Translations under genes and position numbers: made by a program
Assembly (NCBI RefSeq): GCF_017876495.1
Contig: NZ_JAGIOB010000001.1
Coordinates: 186,001-250,000, forward strand
Reading direction: 5' to 3'
Length of the DNA stretch: 64,000 nt
Origin: Microlunatus capsulatus
GTDB taxonomy: Bacteria; Actinomycetota; Actinomycetes; Propionibacteriales; Propionibacteriaceae
The notes under the pieces: generated by a model
Databases searched by the model: none
What the model saw: the letters and a program-made list of their open reading frames with translations, nothing else
Told to the model about the DNA's origin: nothing
Shown here: piece by piece, positions 1 through 7,915 of the stretch
How the letters are laid out: every line of letters starts with the position of its first letter
How positions within the stretch are numbered: the first letter of the stretch is position 1

Positions 1-363
1 CTGCTGGCCGCCCCGCAGCACCCCTACACCCGGGCGCTGCTCGAGGCGCTGCCGGCCGCGGTCCCCCGCGACCAGCCGCTCCGCGTCATCCCGGGCGCCC
101 CGCCCCCGCTGGTCGGCCTGGGTGCCACCTGCCGGTTCCTCGACCGGTGCGAGCACCGGCAGGACGCCTGCAGGACCTGGCCCACCGAGCTGGTCGGCAC
201 CGGGCCCGGCCACCTCAGCCGGTGCCGCCGGGCCGCCGAGCTGGGCCCCACCGCCCTGCCCGTGCCCGTCGCCGCCGCCCCGCTGCCCGTCAACCCCGTC
301 CCCGTCCCCCTCCACCCCGACTCCCACCTCTCGTCCGACCCCACCCCAGGAGACCTGTCATGA
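1..363 (+). CDS. Oligopeptide/dipeptide ABC transporter ATP-binding protein, C-terminal part
   Basis: Only the last 120 codons are inside the window; the start and the Walker motifs lie upstream. The visible part opens with the QHPYTRALL motif typical of the C-terminal end of OppD/OppF/DppD/DppF ATPases. It continues with a cysteine-bearing oligo_HPY tail (CRFLDRCEHRQDAC), a feature of peptide-importer ATPases that can bind an iron-sulfur cluster. The last 40 residues are a Pro/Val-rich tail. Its TGA overlaps the ATG of the next gene by 4 nt, so it is probably the end of a peptide-import cassette feeding the genes downstream. The family is clear; the substrate is not. Confidence 0.85.
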   Translation: MLAAPQHPYTRALLEALPAAVPRDQPLRVIPGAPPPLVGLGATCRFLDRCEHRQDACRTWPTELVGTGPGHLSRCRRAAELGPTALPVPVAAAPLPVNPVPVPLHPDSHLSSDPTPGDLS

Positions 364-1514
364 CCGCCACCCCGTCCGGTGCCACCCCGGAGAAGAAGAC
401 CCTCAACGTCGGCGTCGTCGGCACCGGGCGCTGGGCCGTCCGCTCCCACATCCCTGGCTGGCAGCGCGACTCGCGCTGCACCGTCGTCGGCCTGGCGGAC
501 GTCGACCAGGCGCTGGTGAAGTCCGCCGGCGAGCAGTTCGGGGTCTCGAACGTCACCGACGACTACCGCGACCTGGTGAACGACCCCGACATCGACGTCA
601 TCGACGTCGTCACCGGCGACGCCATGCACTTCGAGGTGACGATGGCCGCGCTCGAGGCCGGCAAGCACGTGCTGTGCGAGAAGCCGGTGCACCACAGCTA
701 CGCCGAGGTCGACCGCGCCGCCGACCTCGCGGCCAGCAAGGGCCTCAAGACCAAGCTGGGCTTCACCTTCCGCTACGCCCCGGCGACGATGTACGCCGCC
801 GAGCTGATCCGCGAGGGCTTCGTCGGCACGCCGTACATGCTCAACGCCTACGAGCAGAACAGCCAGTGGCTCGACCCGTCGAACCCGCTGCGCCAGCAGA
901 ACAACCCGGGCGACCCCGACGAGATCCAGGTGGCCTCCATCGAGGGCTACGGCGCCCCGGTGATCGACATCATGCACTGGTGGATGGGCACGCCCCTGAC
1001 GTCGGTCGTCGGCACCATGCGCAACTTCGTGCCCGAGCGCGTCGTCCGCGACACCGGGAAGATGACGCGGATGAACATCGACGACGGCGACATGTGGCTG
1101 GCCGAGTTCGAGGGCGGCGGCCTGGCGTCGGTGCAGTCCTCCTTCGTCACCGTCGGCAACTACCCCGGCATCGAGGTGCGGGTCTACGGCTCCGAGGGCG
1201 CGATCATCGTCCGGCTGGTGGAGGAGGCCGGCATCTGCCAGACCATCCGCACCGCCACCAAGGACGCCGTCGAGTTCGTCGAGCGGGAGATCCCGCAGCG
1301 GTTCTTCCCCGAGGGCGGCACCTCGCTGGAGGCCTGGCCGTTCCTCTTCTACTCCAACCTCATCGCCGACTTCGCCACCGAGATCCTCTCCGGTGGCCCC
1401 GAGAACCAGGGCGACTTCCGCCAGGGCGCGCTGGTGCAGCAGACCATCAACGCCTTCGAGGCGGCCCACCGCCGCCGCGCCTGGGTCGACTTCCCGCTGC
1501 CGGCGCAGGCATGA
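360..1514 (+). CDS. Gfo/Idh/MocA family NAD(P)-dependent oxidoreductase
   Basis: A 384-residue soluble protein. An N-terminal Rossmann fold begins with GVVGTGRWAVRSHIPGW, and the CEKPVHHSY segment near residue 105 carries the EKP lysine that is catalytic in this family. The C-terminal half fits the usual alpha/beta substrate domain. Such enzymes oxidise or reduce polyols, sugars or amino-polyols. I chose the ATG at 360 because it makes a 4-nt ATGA overlap with the ABC ATPase and gives a normal N-terminus; an earlier in-frame ATG at 147 would overlap that gene heavily. It overlaps tldD by 4 nt. Being next to a peptide importer and TldD/TldE is unusual for this family. The substrate is unknown. 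Confidence 0.88.
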   Translation: MTATPSGATPEKKTLNVGVVGTGRWAVRSHIPGWQRDSRCTVVGLADVDQALVKSAGEQFGVSNVTDDYRDLVNDPDIDVIDVVTGDAMHFEVTMAALEAGKHVLCEKPVHHSYAEVDRAADLAASKGLKTKLGFTFRYAPATMYAAELIREGFVGTPYMLNAYEQNSQWLDPSNPLRQQNNPGDPDEIQVASIEGYGAPVIDIMHWWMGTPLTSVVGTMRNFVPERVVRDTGKMTRMNIDDGDMWLAEFEGGGLASVQSSFVTVGNYPGIEVRVYGSEGAIIVRLVEEAGICQTIRTATKDAVEFVEREIPQRFFPEGGTSLEAWPFLFYSNLIADFATEILSGGPENQGDFRQGALVQQTINAFEAAHRRRAWVDFPLPAQA

Positions 1515-2989
1515 GCGCCGACGCGCACGGCTGGGGCGGGCTGGACGACGGCACCGCCCGCCAGGTCCTGGAGGAGGCGCTGGCCGCCGCCTCCGGGCCC
1601 GGGGTCTCCTTCGCCGACGTCCGGCTGGTCGAGGCCGAGGAGGAGCGGCTCTACACCGACTCCCGCGGCGAGCTGGACGAGCGCCGCGAGCACAACGCCG
1701 GGCTGGGCGTCCGGGTGCTGCTCGACGGCGCCTGGGGCTTCGCCTCGGGCCCGCTCGACGGCCCCGACGCCGTCCGGGCGGTGGCCCGCCGGGCCGTCGC
1801 CGTGGCCGCGTCGTCGTCCGGGCTGGCCCGGGTGGTGCTGCCGCCGCGGGAGCCCTCCAGCGGCACCTGGTCGGTGCCGGTCGAGGTCGACCCCTTCGCC
1901 GTCGACGCGGCGGAGCGGCACGGCCTGCTGCAGCGCGTCGTCGCCGCGGCCTCGGCCCCGGCCGAGGTCCGCTCGGTGACGGCCGGGCTGAACGCCAAGC
2001 GCCAGCACAAGCACTACGCCGACACCGAGGGCGCCCGGCAGCACCAGCACCTGGTGGAGACCGGCGCCATGTTGCTGGCCGTCGCGGCCGACGGCTCCGG
2101 CGCCCAGCGGCGCAGCTTCCCCAACTCCTTCCACGGCAACACCGCGGCGGGTGGCTGGGAGTACGTGCTGGGCCTGGGCCTGGAGGCCCAGGCGGCCCGC
2201 GTCGGGGAGGAGGCGGTCGCGCTGCTCCGCGCCCCGCAGGCCCCCGGCGGTACCGCCGACGTGGTCATCGGCCCGGCTCAGATGGCCCTGCAGATCCACG
2301 AGTCGGTGGGCCACGCCCTCGAGCTGGACCGCATCCTCGGCGACGAGACCAACTTCGCCGGCCGCTCCTGGGTGCAGCCCGAGGACATCGGGACGCTGCG
2401 CTACGGCTCGCCGGCGGTCACCGTCGTCGCCGACCCCACCGTGGCCGGCACCCGCGGCAGCTTCGCCTGGGACGACGAGGGCACCCCCGCCCGCCGGCAG
2501 CCGCTGATCGAGGAGGGCGTGCTCCGCCAGGTGCTCTCCAGCCGCGACTCCGCGGCCCGCTACGGCAGCGAGCCCACCGGCGCGGCCCGCGCCGACGGCT
2601 GGGGCTACCTGCCCGTCTGCTTCGCCACCAACGTCTACCTGGAGCCCGGCGAGGGCTCGCTGGATGCCCTGCTGGACCGGATGGGCGACGGCTACCTCGT
2701 CGACGACAACCGCAGCTGGTCGATCGACGACCGGCGGATGGCCTTCCAGTTCGGCACCGAGGCCGCCTGGGAGGTGCGCGGCGGCAAGCGCGGCCGGCTG
2801 CTCAAGGGCTTCTCCTACGGCGGGCTGACCCCGCAGTTCTGGGGCTCGGTCGAGGCCGTCGCCGGACCGGAGGAGTTCCGCGCCTTCGGCATGCCGTGCG
2901 GCAAGGGCGAGCCCAAGCAGTGGGGCTTCCTGGGCCACGGGGCTGCGCCCACCCTGTTCCGCGGCATCGCGACGGGGGTGGCCGGATGA
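1511..2989 (+). CDS. tldD: TldD family metalloprotease
   Basis: A 492-residue protein of usual TldD length. The zinc motif HESVGH is at residues 263-268, and a late cysteine in MPCGKGEPKQ at residue 463 matches the third metal ligand known for TldD. In E. coli, TldD works as a heterodimer with TldE (PmbA) and degrades unstructured peptides, including maturing microcin B17 and CcdA. Here tldE follows immediately with a 4-nt ATGA overlap, so equimolar co-translation is likely. The start at 1511 gives an ATGA overlap with the preceding oxidoreductase. The operon setting with a peptide transporter suggests cleavage of imported peptides; that is inference. Confidence 0.93.
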   Translation: MSADAHGWGGLDDGTARQVLEEALAAASGPGVSFADVRLVEAEEERLYTDSRGELDERREHNAGLGVRVLLDGAWGFASGPLDGPDAVRAVARRAVAVAASSSGLARVVLPPREPSSGTWSVPVEVDPFAVDAAERHGLLQRVVAAASAPAEVRSVTAGLNAKRQHKHYADTEGARQHQHLVETGAMLLAVAADGSGAQRRSFPNSFHGNTAAGGWEYVLGLGLEAQAARVGEEAVALLRAPQAPGGTADVVIGPAQMALQIHESVGHALELDRILGDETNFAGRSWVQPEDIGTLRYGSPAVTVVADPTVAGTRGSFAWDDEGTPARRQPLIEEGVLRQVLSSRDSAARYGSEPTGAARADGWGYLPVCFATNVYLEPGEGSLDALLDRMGDGYLVDDNRSWSIDDRRMAFQFGTEAAWEVRGGKRGRLLKGFSYGGLTPQFWGSVEAVAGPEEFRAFGMPCGKGEPKQWGFLGHGAAPTLFRGIATGVAG

Positions 2990-4419
2990 GCGCCGACCTG
3001 ACGCCCGTGCTGGGCGAGAGCCGGGCGCTGGAGGCCTGCCGGGCCGCCGTCGACGGCGCCCGGGCTGCGGGCGCCGACGAGGCCGAGGCCTTCCTCACCG
3101 GCCGCGCCGGCAGCTGGACCCGCTTCGCCGAGGACCGCATCTCCCAGCCGCAGGACATCACCGAGTGGCAGCTGATGGTCCGGGCCTCGGTCGGCGGCCG
3201 GTCCGCCCGGATCGCCACCACCGACCTGGCCGCGGCCCGCGAGGCGGGCGCCCGGGCGGCGACCCGGGCCCGGGTGCTCACCGAGGTCGCCGGCCCGCTG
3301 CCGGTGCTCCCCGCCCCTGCCGCGGCGCCGGCCCTGCCGCCGCTCGGCGCCGACGTCCTCTGGGCCGAGGACACCGCCGGCTGGGACGTCGGCGCCCGCG
3401 TCGGCACCGCCCGCACGGCGATGGCCGCCGCCCGGGCGGCCGGCGGCAGCGCCTTCGGCGTGCTGGGCCAGGCCGTCGGCGAGGTGGCCGTGGTCACCGC
3501 CGACGGCAGCACCCGCTATGCCGCGGGGACCGAGGCGCTGGGCTCGCTGACCGTCCGGGTCGGCGACGGCACCTCGCATTGGGTCGACCTCGACCGCCGG
3601 CTCGGCGTGCTCGCCGTCGACGCGGCCGTGGCCACCACGGTCGAGGAGGCCGTCCGCGGCCAGGGCCGGCGCGAGCTGCCGGCCGGGCGCTACGACGTCG
3701 TCTTCGGCCCGCTCGCCACCGGCGGGCTGCTCGAGGGCTTCGAGTCGTTCGGCTTCAGCGGCGACGCGGTGGCCGACGGCGTGGGCGCCGTCGCCACCCG
3801 GCAGGGCGAGCGGGTGGCCCCGGCGTCCGTCGACGTCGCCGACGACCCCCGCGCCCGGCGCGGGCTGCCCTTCCCCTTCGACCTGGAGGGGACGCCGTCG
3901 TCACGGGTTCCGCTGCTCGACCACGGCGTCGTCGGCGGCGCGGTCACCGACCGGGCCAGCGCGGCGCGCGCCGGCCTGGCCGCCACCGGCCACGCCCACA
4001 TCGCCCGCGAGGAGACCCCGCACCCGACGCCGTCGAGCCTGACGATGGCGGCCGGCGACGCGAGCACCGCCGAGCTGCTGGCCGGCGTCGAGCGCGGGGT
4101 CTACGTCCAGCGGCTCTGGTACCTCCGCGTCGTCGACCCGGTGGCCACCACCCTCACCGGCGGCAGCCGCGACGCCTGCTTCCTCGTCGAGGACGGCCGG
4201 CTGGCCGGCGCGCTCGCGCCCGCCCGCTTCACCGAGTCGGTCTTCGGCGCGCTGAGCCGGGTCGACGCGATCGGCCGCGACGTGCTGGCGCAGCCGCTGC
4301 CCAACGTCTGGAACGGGGCGGTCACCGCCCCGGCCGTCCGGGTCCGGGGCTTCCGCTTCGGCCCCCACGGCTCGCCTCCCCCCACCCCGACCCCCACCCC
4401 CACCCCCGCGAGAGGCTGA
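2986..4419 (+). CDS. tldE: TldE/PmbA family protein, non-catalytic partner of TldD
   Basis: A 477-residue TldE/PmbA-like protein with the family N-terminal region (repeated Ala-rich helices, then LMVRASVGGRSAR) and a conserved C-terminal beta domain. I see no HExxxH zinc motif, as expected for the TldE partner, which closes the peptide cleft but is not itself catalytic. The start overlaps tldD (ATGA at 2986-2989). The last twelve residues are a Pro-Thr repeat encoded by a C-rich tract at 4377-4407, which looks like a disordered tail not needed for the fold. The next gene begins one nucleotide after the stop. Confidence 0.9.
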   Translation: MSADLTPVLGESRALEACRAAVDGARAAGADEAEAFLTGRAGSWTRFAEDRISQPQDITEWQLMVRASVGGRSARIATTDLAAAREAGARAATRARVLTEVAGPLPVLPAPAAAPALPPLGADVLWAEDTAGWDVGARVGTARTAMAAARAAGGSAFGVLGQAVGEVAVVTADGSTRYAAGTEALGSLTVRVGDGTSHWVDLDRRLGVLAVDAAVATTVEEAVRGQGRRELPAGRYDVVFGPLATGGLLEGFESFGFSGDAVADGVGAVATRQGERVAPASVDVADDPRARRGLPFPFDLEGTPSSRVPLLDHGVVGGAVTDRASAARAGLAATGHAHIAREETPHPTPSSLTMAAGDASTAELLAGVERGVYVQRLWYLRVVDPVATTLTGGSRDACFLVEDGRLAGALAPARFTESVFGALSRVDAIGRDVLAQPLPNVWNGAVTAPAVRVRGFRFGPHGSPPPTPTPTPTPARG

Positions 4420-4420
4420 C

Positions 4421-5305
4421 GTGGACGTCCGCACCAACGCCGACCGGCTGGTCACCCAGGTCCTCACCGGCGAGGTCTGGCCGGCCACCGCCGACCGGCA
4501 CGCCTACCGGGTGGACGGCGACGGCCACCCCTTCGTGCTGCCGGGCATGGGCGGGGTCACCCTCGCCGGCCACCTCGGCGACCCGGCCACCGGCTGGGCC
4601 GCCGACCACCTGGAGCCGGGCCTCTCGGTCCGGCACCGCGACCCGGCGGCGAACTTCGCCCTGCAGTACCTCACCTGCGTCGGCAACGAGGTCACCGTGC
4701 TCTCCGGTGCCGCCGCGGGCGGCACGGGCGTGGCCATCGGCCAGCACGCCTACGTCCTCGTCGACGCCGACGACGCCGTGCTGGAGGCGACCACGGTCGG
4801 CGACCGCGTCCGGGTGGTGGCCCGCGGGCAGGGCCTGCTCCTGCTGGACCACCCGGACGTCCGGGTGAAGAACCTCGACCCGGCGGTGCTGGCGGCCATG
4901 CCGGGCGGCACGACGGCCGACGGCCGGCTGGCGGTGCACGTCGCCCGCGACGTGCCCGCCGACGCGGCCGGGGCCGGCGGCGGGATGTCGTCGGAGTACG
5001 CCAACACCGACCTGATGGGCGCCTACGCCGGGCTGGCCGACGACCTGTCGCTGGGCCTGGAGTCGCTGCGGATCGGCGACCTCGTCGTGCTGCGCGACAC
5101 CGACCACAGCTGGGGCCGCGGCTACCGGCCGGGCTGGCTGACCATCGGCACCATCTCGACCGGGCAGTGCGCGCTGTTCGGCCACGGCCCCGGCCCCAGC
5201 ACGCTGATGAGCGGACCGGCCGAGGCCTTCACGATCGTCGAGGACCCGGACGCGAACCTCGGCCACTACGTCGGGCGGCCCGCCGCCCAGGAGGTGCCCG
5301 CATGA
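4421..5305 (+). CDS. DUF4438 family protein, first of a tandem pair
   Basis: A 294-residue protein of no assigned function, starting with GTG one base after the tldE stop. It resembles DUF4438 proteins (Thermotoga TM1086 type): an N-terminal half with YRVDGDGHPFVLPGMGG, DHLEPGLSV and CVGN, and a C-terminal half with RIGDLVVLRDTDHSWGRGYRPGW and FGHGPG. No signal peptide or membrane segment is visible. The Gly/His/Asp-rich motifs suggest a ligand- or metal-binding beta fold, but that is inference. It overlaps its paralogue by 4 nt. Placement beside TldD/TldE and a peptide importer suggests a role in handling a peptide or modified peptide. The DUF4438 assignment rests on remembered motif similarity. 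Confidence 0.75.
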   Translation: MDVRTNADRLVTQVLTGEVWPATADRHAYRVDGDGHPFVLPGMGGVTLAGHLGDPATGWAADHLEPGLSVRHRDPAANFALQYLTCVGNEVTVLSGAAAGGTGVAIGQHAYVLVDADDAVLEATTVGDRVRVVARGQGLLLLDHPDVRVKNLDPAVLAAMPGGTTADGRLAVHVARDVPADAAGAGGGMSSEYANTDLMGAYAGLADDLSLGLESLRIGDLVVLRDTDHSWGRGYRPGWLTIGTISTGQCALFGHGPGPSTLMSGPAEAFTIVEDPDANLGHYVGRPAAQEVPA

Positions 5306-6195
5306 GGACCGTCGCCATGAACCTGGCCGGCGTCGCGGAGTTCCCGGCGATCGGCTCGACGCCGTACCGGGTCGACGTCGACGGCCGGCCCTACGTCCCC
5401 GTCGGCGACGGCGGCATCGTGCTCGGGGTCTCCCTCGGCGACCGGGTCACCGCCACGGCCGGCGACCACGTCGCCCCCGGCGTCTCGGTCGGCCACCCGG
5501 ACCCGGCCGCCCGCTTCGCCCTGACGGCGCACGCCTGCGTCGGCAACCCCGTCGTCGTCCGCGACGGCGCGGCCGCCGGAGCCACCGGGCACGTCATCGG
5601 CAAGCGGGGCGAGGACGGCCGGGTGCTGGCCTGGCTGCCCGAGGAGGCGCTGGCGGTGATGGTGCCCGGCGACGGGCTGAGCGTGCGGGCCTCCGGCCAG
5701 GGCGCCCGGCTCGACGGCGGGCCCGACGACGTCGCGCTGCTCAACCTCGACCCGTGGCTGCTCGACGGCCTCGGCGTGCAGGTGGGCCGCGACGGCGTCG
5801 GCGTGGGCGTCCGGGCCGTCGTGCCCAGCCGGCTGGCGGGCAACGGCGTCGGGCGGCCGGCCCAGCTGTGGGACCTCGACCTGGCCTTCCCGGCCGGCGA
5901 CCCGGTGCTGGAGGGCCTGCGGCTCGGCGACCTGCTGGCCGTCGCCGACCTCGACGTCCGGCACAACATGGGCTTCCGCCGCGGCTGGCTGACCGTCGGG
6001 CTGGTGGTGCACGGCGACAGCCCGATGCCGGGCCACGGCCCGGGCTTCGCGCCCCTGCTGACCGGGCCGGCCGCCCGGCTGGAGGCGCTCGTCGACGCGG
6101 GCGGCCACACCGGGCTCACCCTCGACGTCCTGTCCGGCGGACGCCGCGGACCGGCGGAGGTTCCCGCACCGGCCCCCGGGGGCAGGGCAGGATGA
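5302..6195 (+). CDS. DUF4438 family protein, second of a tandem pair
   Basis: A 297-residue paralogue of the preceding protein. Shared landmarks in the same order are YRVDVDGRPYV, DHVAPGVSVGHPDPAARFAL, CVGN, GAAAGATG, LRLGDLL, RRGWLTVG and GHGPG. It differs in that several acidic/His positions of the first copy are replaced (DTDHSWGRGY versus DLDVRHNMGF). The two may therefore form a heteromer or have split functions. It starts with ATG at 5302 inside an ATGA overlap, and its stop overlaps a possible ATG of the regulator at 6192. Function is unknown. Confidence 0.73.
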   Translation: MRTVAMNLAGVAEFPAIGSTPYRVDVDGRPYVPVGDGGIVLGVSLGDRVTATAGDHVAPGVSVGHPDPAARFALTAHACVGNPVVVRDGAAAGATGHVIGKRGEDGRVLAWLPEEALAVMVPGDGLSVRASGQGARLDGGPDDVALLNLDPWLLDGLGVQVGRDGVGVGVRAVVPSRLAGNGVGRPAQLWDLDLAFPAGDPVLEGLRLGDLLAVADLDVRHNMGFRRGWLTVGLVVHGDSPMPGHGPGFAPLLTGPAARLEALVDAGGHTGLTLDVLSGGRRGPAEVPAPAPGGRAG

Positions 6196-6257
6196 TCACC
6201 CAGACACCGGCCGTCCGCGAGGCCCGCGCCGGCCGAGGGACAGGAAGGGGAGCTGCC

Positions 6258-6908
6258 GTGCTGGAGCACCAGTCACTGCCGGAGACGGTGCGCGACGCGC
6301 TCCGCCGGCAGATCCTCAACGACGAGCTGCCGGCCGGGGCCCGGCTCGTGGAGGCCACGATCGCCGCCGACCTGGGCGTCAGCCGGGCCACCGTCCGGGA
6401 GGCGATGCGCGGGCTGGCGTCCGAGGGGCTGGTGGAGATCGCCCCCCGCCGGCACAGCGTCGTCACCCGGATGAGCGCGGAGGACGCCGACGACGTCTGC
6501 TTCGCCCGCTACGTGCTGGAGGCCGGCATCGCCAAGTCGCTGACGCCGCAGGACAAGGTGGGCCTCGACGAGGCGCTCGCCGAGGCCCTCGACCGGATGG
6601 ACGAGGCCGCCCAGGGCGGGGACCTGCAGGCGCTGGTCGCCGCCGACGTCCACTTCCACGGGCTGATCGTCCAGGCGTCCCGGCGGCGCCGGGCCGTCGA
6701 GCTGTGGGGAGCCGTCAACGGCCAGATCGGCGCCCTGATGCGCGCCTCGATCGACCGCCAGCACCTGGCGCTGGCCGGGGTCCGGGCCCGGCACGAGCCG
6801 GTCCGCCAGGCCCTGGCCAGCGGCACGGCGCGGCAGATCGAGAAGGCGATCTACGCCCACTACGTCACCGACCGCGACCTGGTGCCCGAGCACCCCGGTC
6901 CCGCGTGA
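6258..6908 (+). CDS. GntR family transcriptional regulator, FCD (FadR-like) subfamily
   Basis: About 216 residues from the GTG at 6258, which has a good ribosome-binding site (AAGGGGAG about 5 nt upstream). A longer form from the ATG at 6192 would add 22 residues and overlap the previous stop as ATGA. The winged HTH covers roughly residues 8-70 (VRDALRRQILNDELPAGARL, SRATVREAMRGLASEGLV). It is followed by an all-helical FCD ligand domain with the metal-site type histidines DVHFHGLI and ARHEPV. Such regulators usually bind small organic acids and repress the cluster they sit in. Being inside the operon, it is likely a self-limiting feedback regulator of this module. Confidence 0.9.
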   Translation: MLEHQSLPETVRDALRRQILNDELPAGARLVEATIAADLGVSRATVREAMRGLASEGLVEIAPRRHSVVTRMSAEDADDVCFARYVLEAGIAKSLTPQDKVGLDEALAEALDRMDEAAQGGDLQALVAADVHFHGLIVQASRRRRAVELWGAVNGQIGALMRASIDRQHLALAGVRARHEPVRQALASGTARQIEKAIYAHYVTDRDLVPEHPGPA

Positions 6909-7915
6909 GCCGCCCCGAGCCCGTCCGCTGGGGCGTGCTGGGCACCGCGGGCATCGCCCGCGCCCAGTTCCTGCCCGCGCTGGCCGAGGCGGGGGGCCGG
7001 GCCGTCGTCGTCGGCGGCCGCGACGTCGCGCGCACGGAGGCGTTCGCTCGCGCCGAGGGGGTCGAGCGGGCCGTCGAGGGCTACCAGGCCGTGCTGGACG
7101 ACCCGGCCGTCGAGGCCGTCTACGTGCCGCTGCCCAACCCGCTGCACGCCCGCTGGGCCGCCGCCGCCCTGGAGGCGGGCAAGGCGGTGCTGTGCGAGAA
7201 GCCGCTGACGACGTCACCGGCCACCACGGAGGCGCTGCTGGCCGTCGCGGCCCGCAGCCCGCGGCCGCTGTGGGAGGCCTTCGTCTTCCCGTTCCAGGCC
7301 CAGCACCGCCGCGTCGTCGAGCTGGTGGCCTCGGGTGCGGTCGGCGAGCTGCGCGAGGTCGTCGCGTCCTTCCACTTCACCGTCAGCCGGCCCGAGAACA
7401 TCCGGCTGTCGGCCGACCTCTTCGGCGGGGCGCTGGCCGACGTCGGCTGCTACCCGCTGCGGCTCGCGCACGAGCTGTACGGGGTCCCCGCGCTCGACGC
7501 GGCCGTCGTGGCCGAGCCGGCCGGCGGTGCGGGCGGCGTCGAGGTCGAGGCGGCGGGCCGGCTCACCTACGCCGACGGCCGCCGCGTGCTGCTGACCTGC
7601 GGGTTCCGGCGGGCGCCGGAGACGACGACGCTGCTGCTGGGCACCGAGGGCAGCATCCGGCTGGACAACCCGTGGCACCCGACGCCCGGGGCCGCGCTGC
7701 AGCTGCGCCGGACCGGGGCCGATCCGGTCGTCGAGCACCCGACGACGGACGCCCGCTCGTTCACCGCCGCGCTGCGGCACGTGCACGCGGTGCTGCGCGA
7801 GGAGGCGGAGCCGGAGCTGCTGGCCGCCGGCTCGGCCGGCCCGGTCGCGGCCGCGCTGGCCCTGGCCCGCCGGTCCGCCGGCCTGGCCGAACCCGGACCG
7901 GAGGCGACGCCATGA
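6905..7915 (+). CDS. Gfo/Idh/MocA family oxidoreductase, second in the operon
   Basis: A 336-residue protein starting with GTG in a GTGA overlap with the regulator. The Rossmann motif GVLGTAGIARAQFLPAL is at the N-terminus, followed by CEKPLTTS with the EKP lysine. The C-terminal substrate domain contains ADVGCYPLRLAHELYG, typical of dimeric dihydrodiol-dehydrogenase or glucose-fructose-oxidoreductase types. It is clearly a different subgroup from the enzyme encoded at 360-1514, so the operon carries two separate pyridine-nucleotide steps. The stop overlaps the ATG of the following flavin oxidoreductase by 4 nt. Substrate unknown. Confidence 0.9.
   Translation: MSRPEPVRWGVLGTAGIARAQFLPALAEAGGRAVVVGGRDVARTEAFARAEGVERAVEGYQAVLDDPAVEAVYVPLPNPLHARWAAAALEAGKAVLCEKPLTTSPATTEALLAVAARSPRPLWEAFVFPFQAQHRRVVELVASGAVGELREVVASFHFTVSRPENIRLSADLFGGALADVGCYPLRLAHELYGVPALDAAVVAEPAGGAGGVEVEAAGRLTYADGRRVLLTCGFRRAPETTTLLLGTEGSIRLDNPWHPTPGAALQLRRTGADPVVEHPTTDARSFTAALRHVHAVLREEAEPELLAAGSAGPVAAALALARRSAGLAEPGPEATP

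Noticed and set aside
24-1469. Long minus-strand frame over the start of the window
   Set aside because: It runs opposite to a clear ABC ATPase end and a Gfo/Idh/MocA gene, and its product has no recognisable domain.
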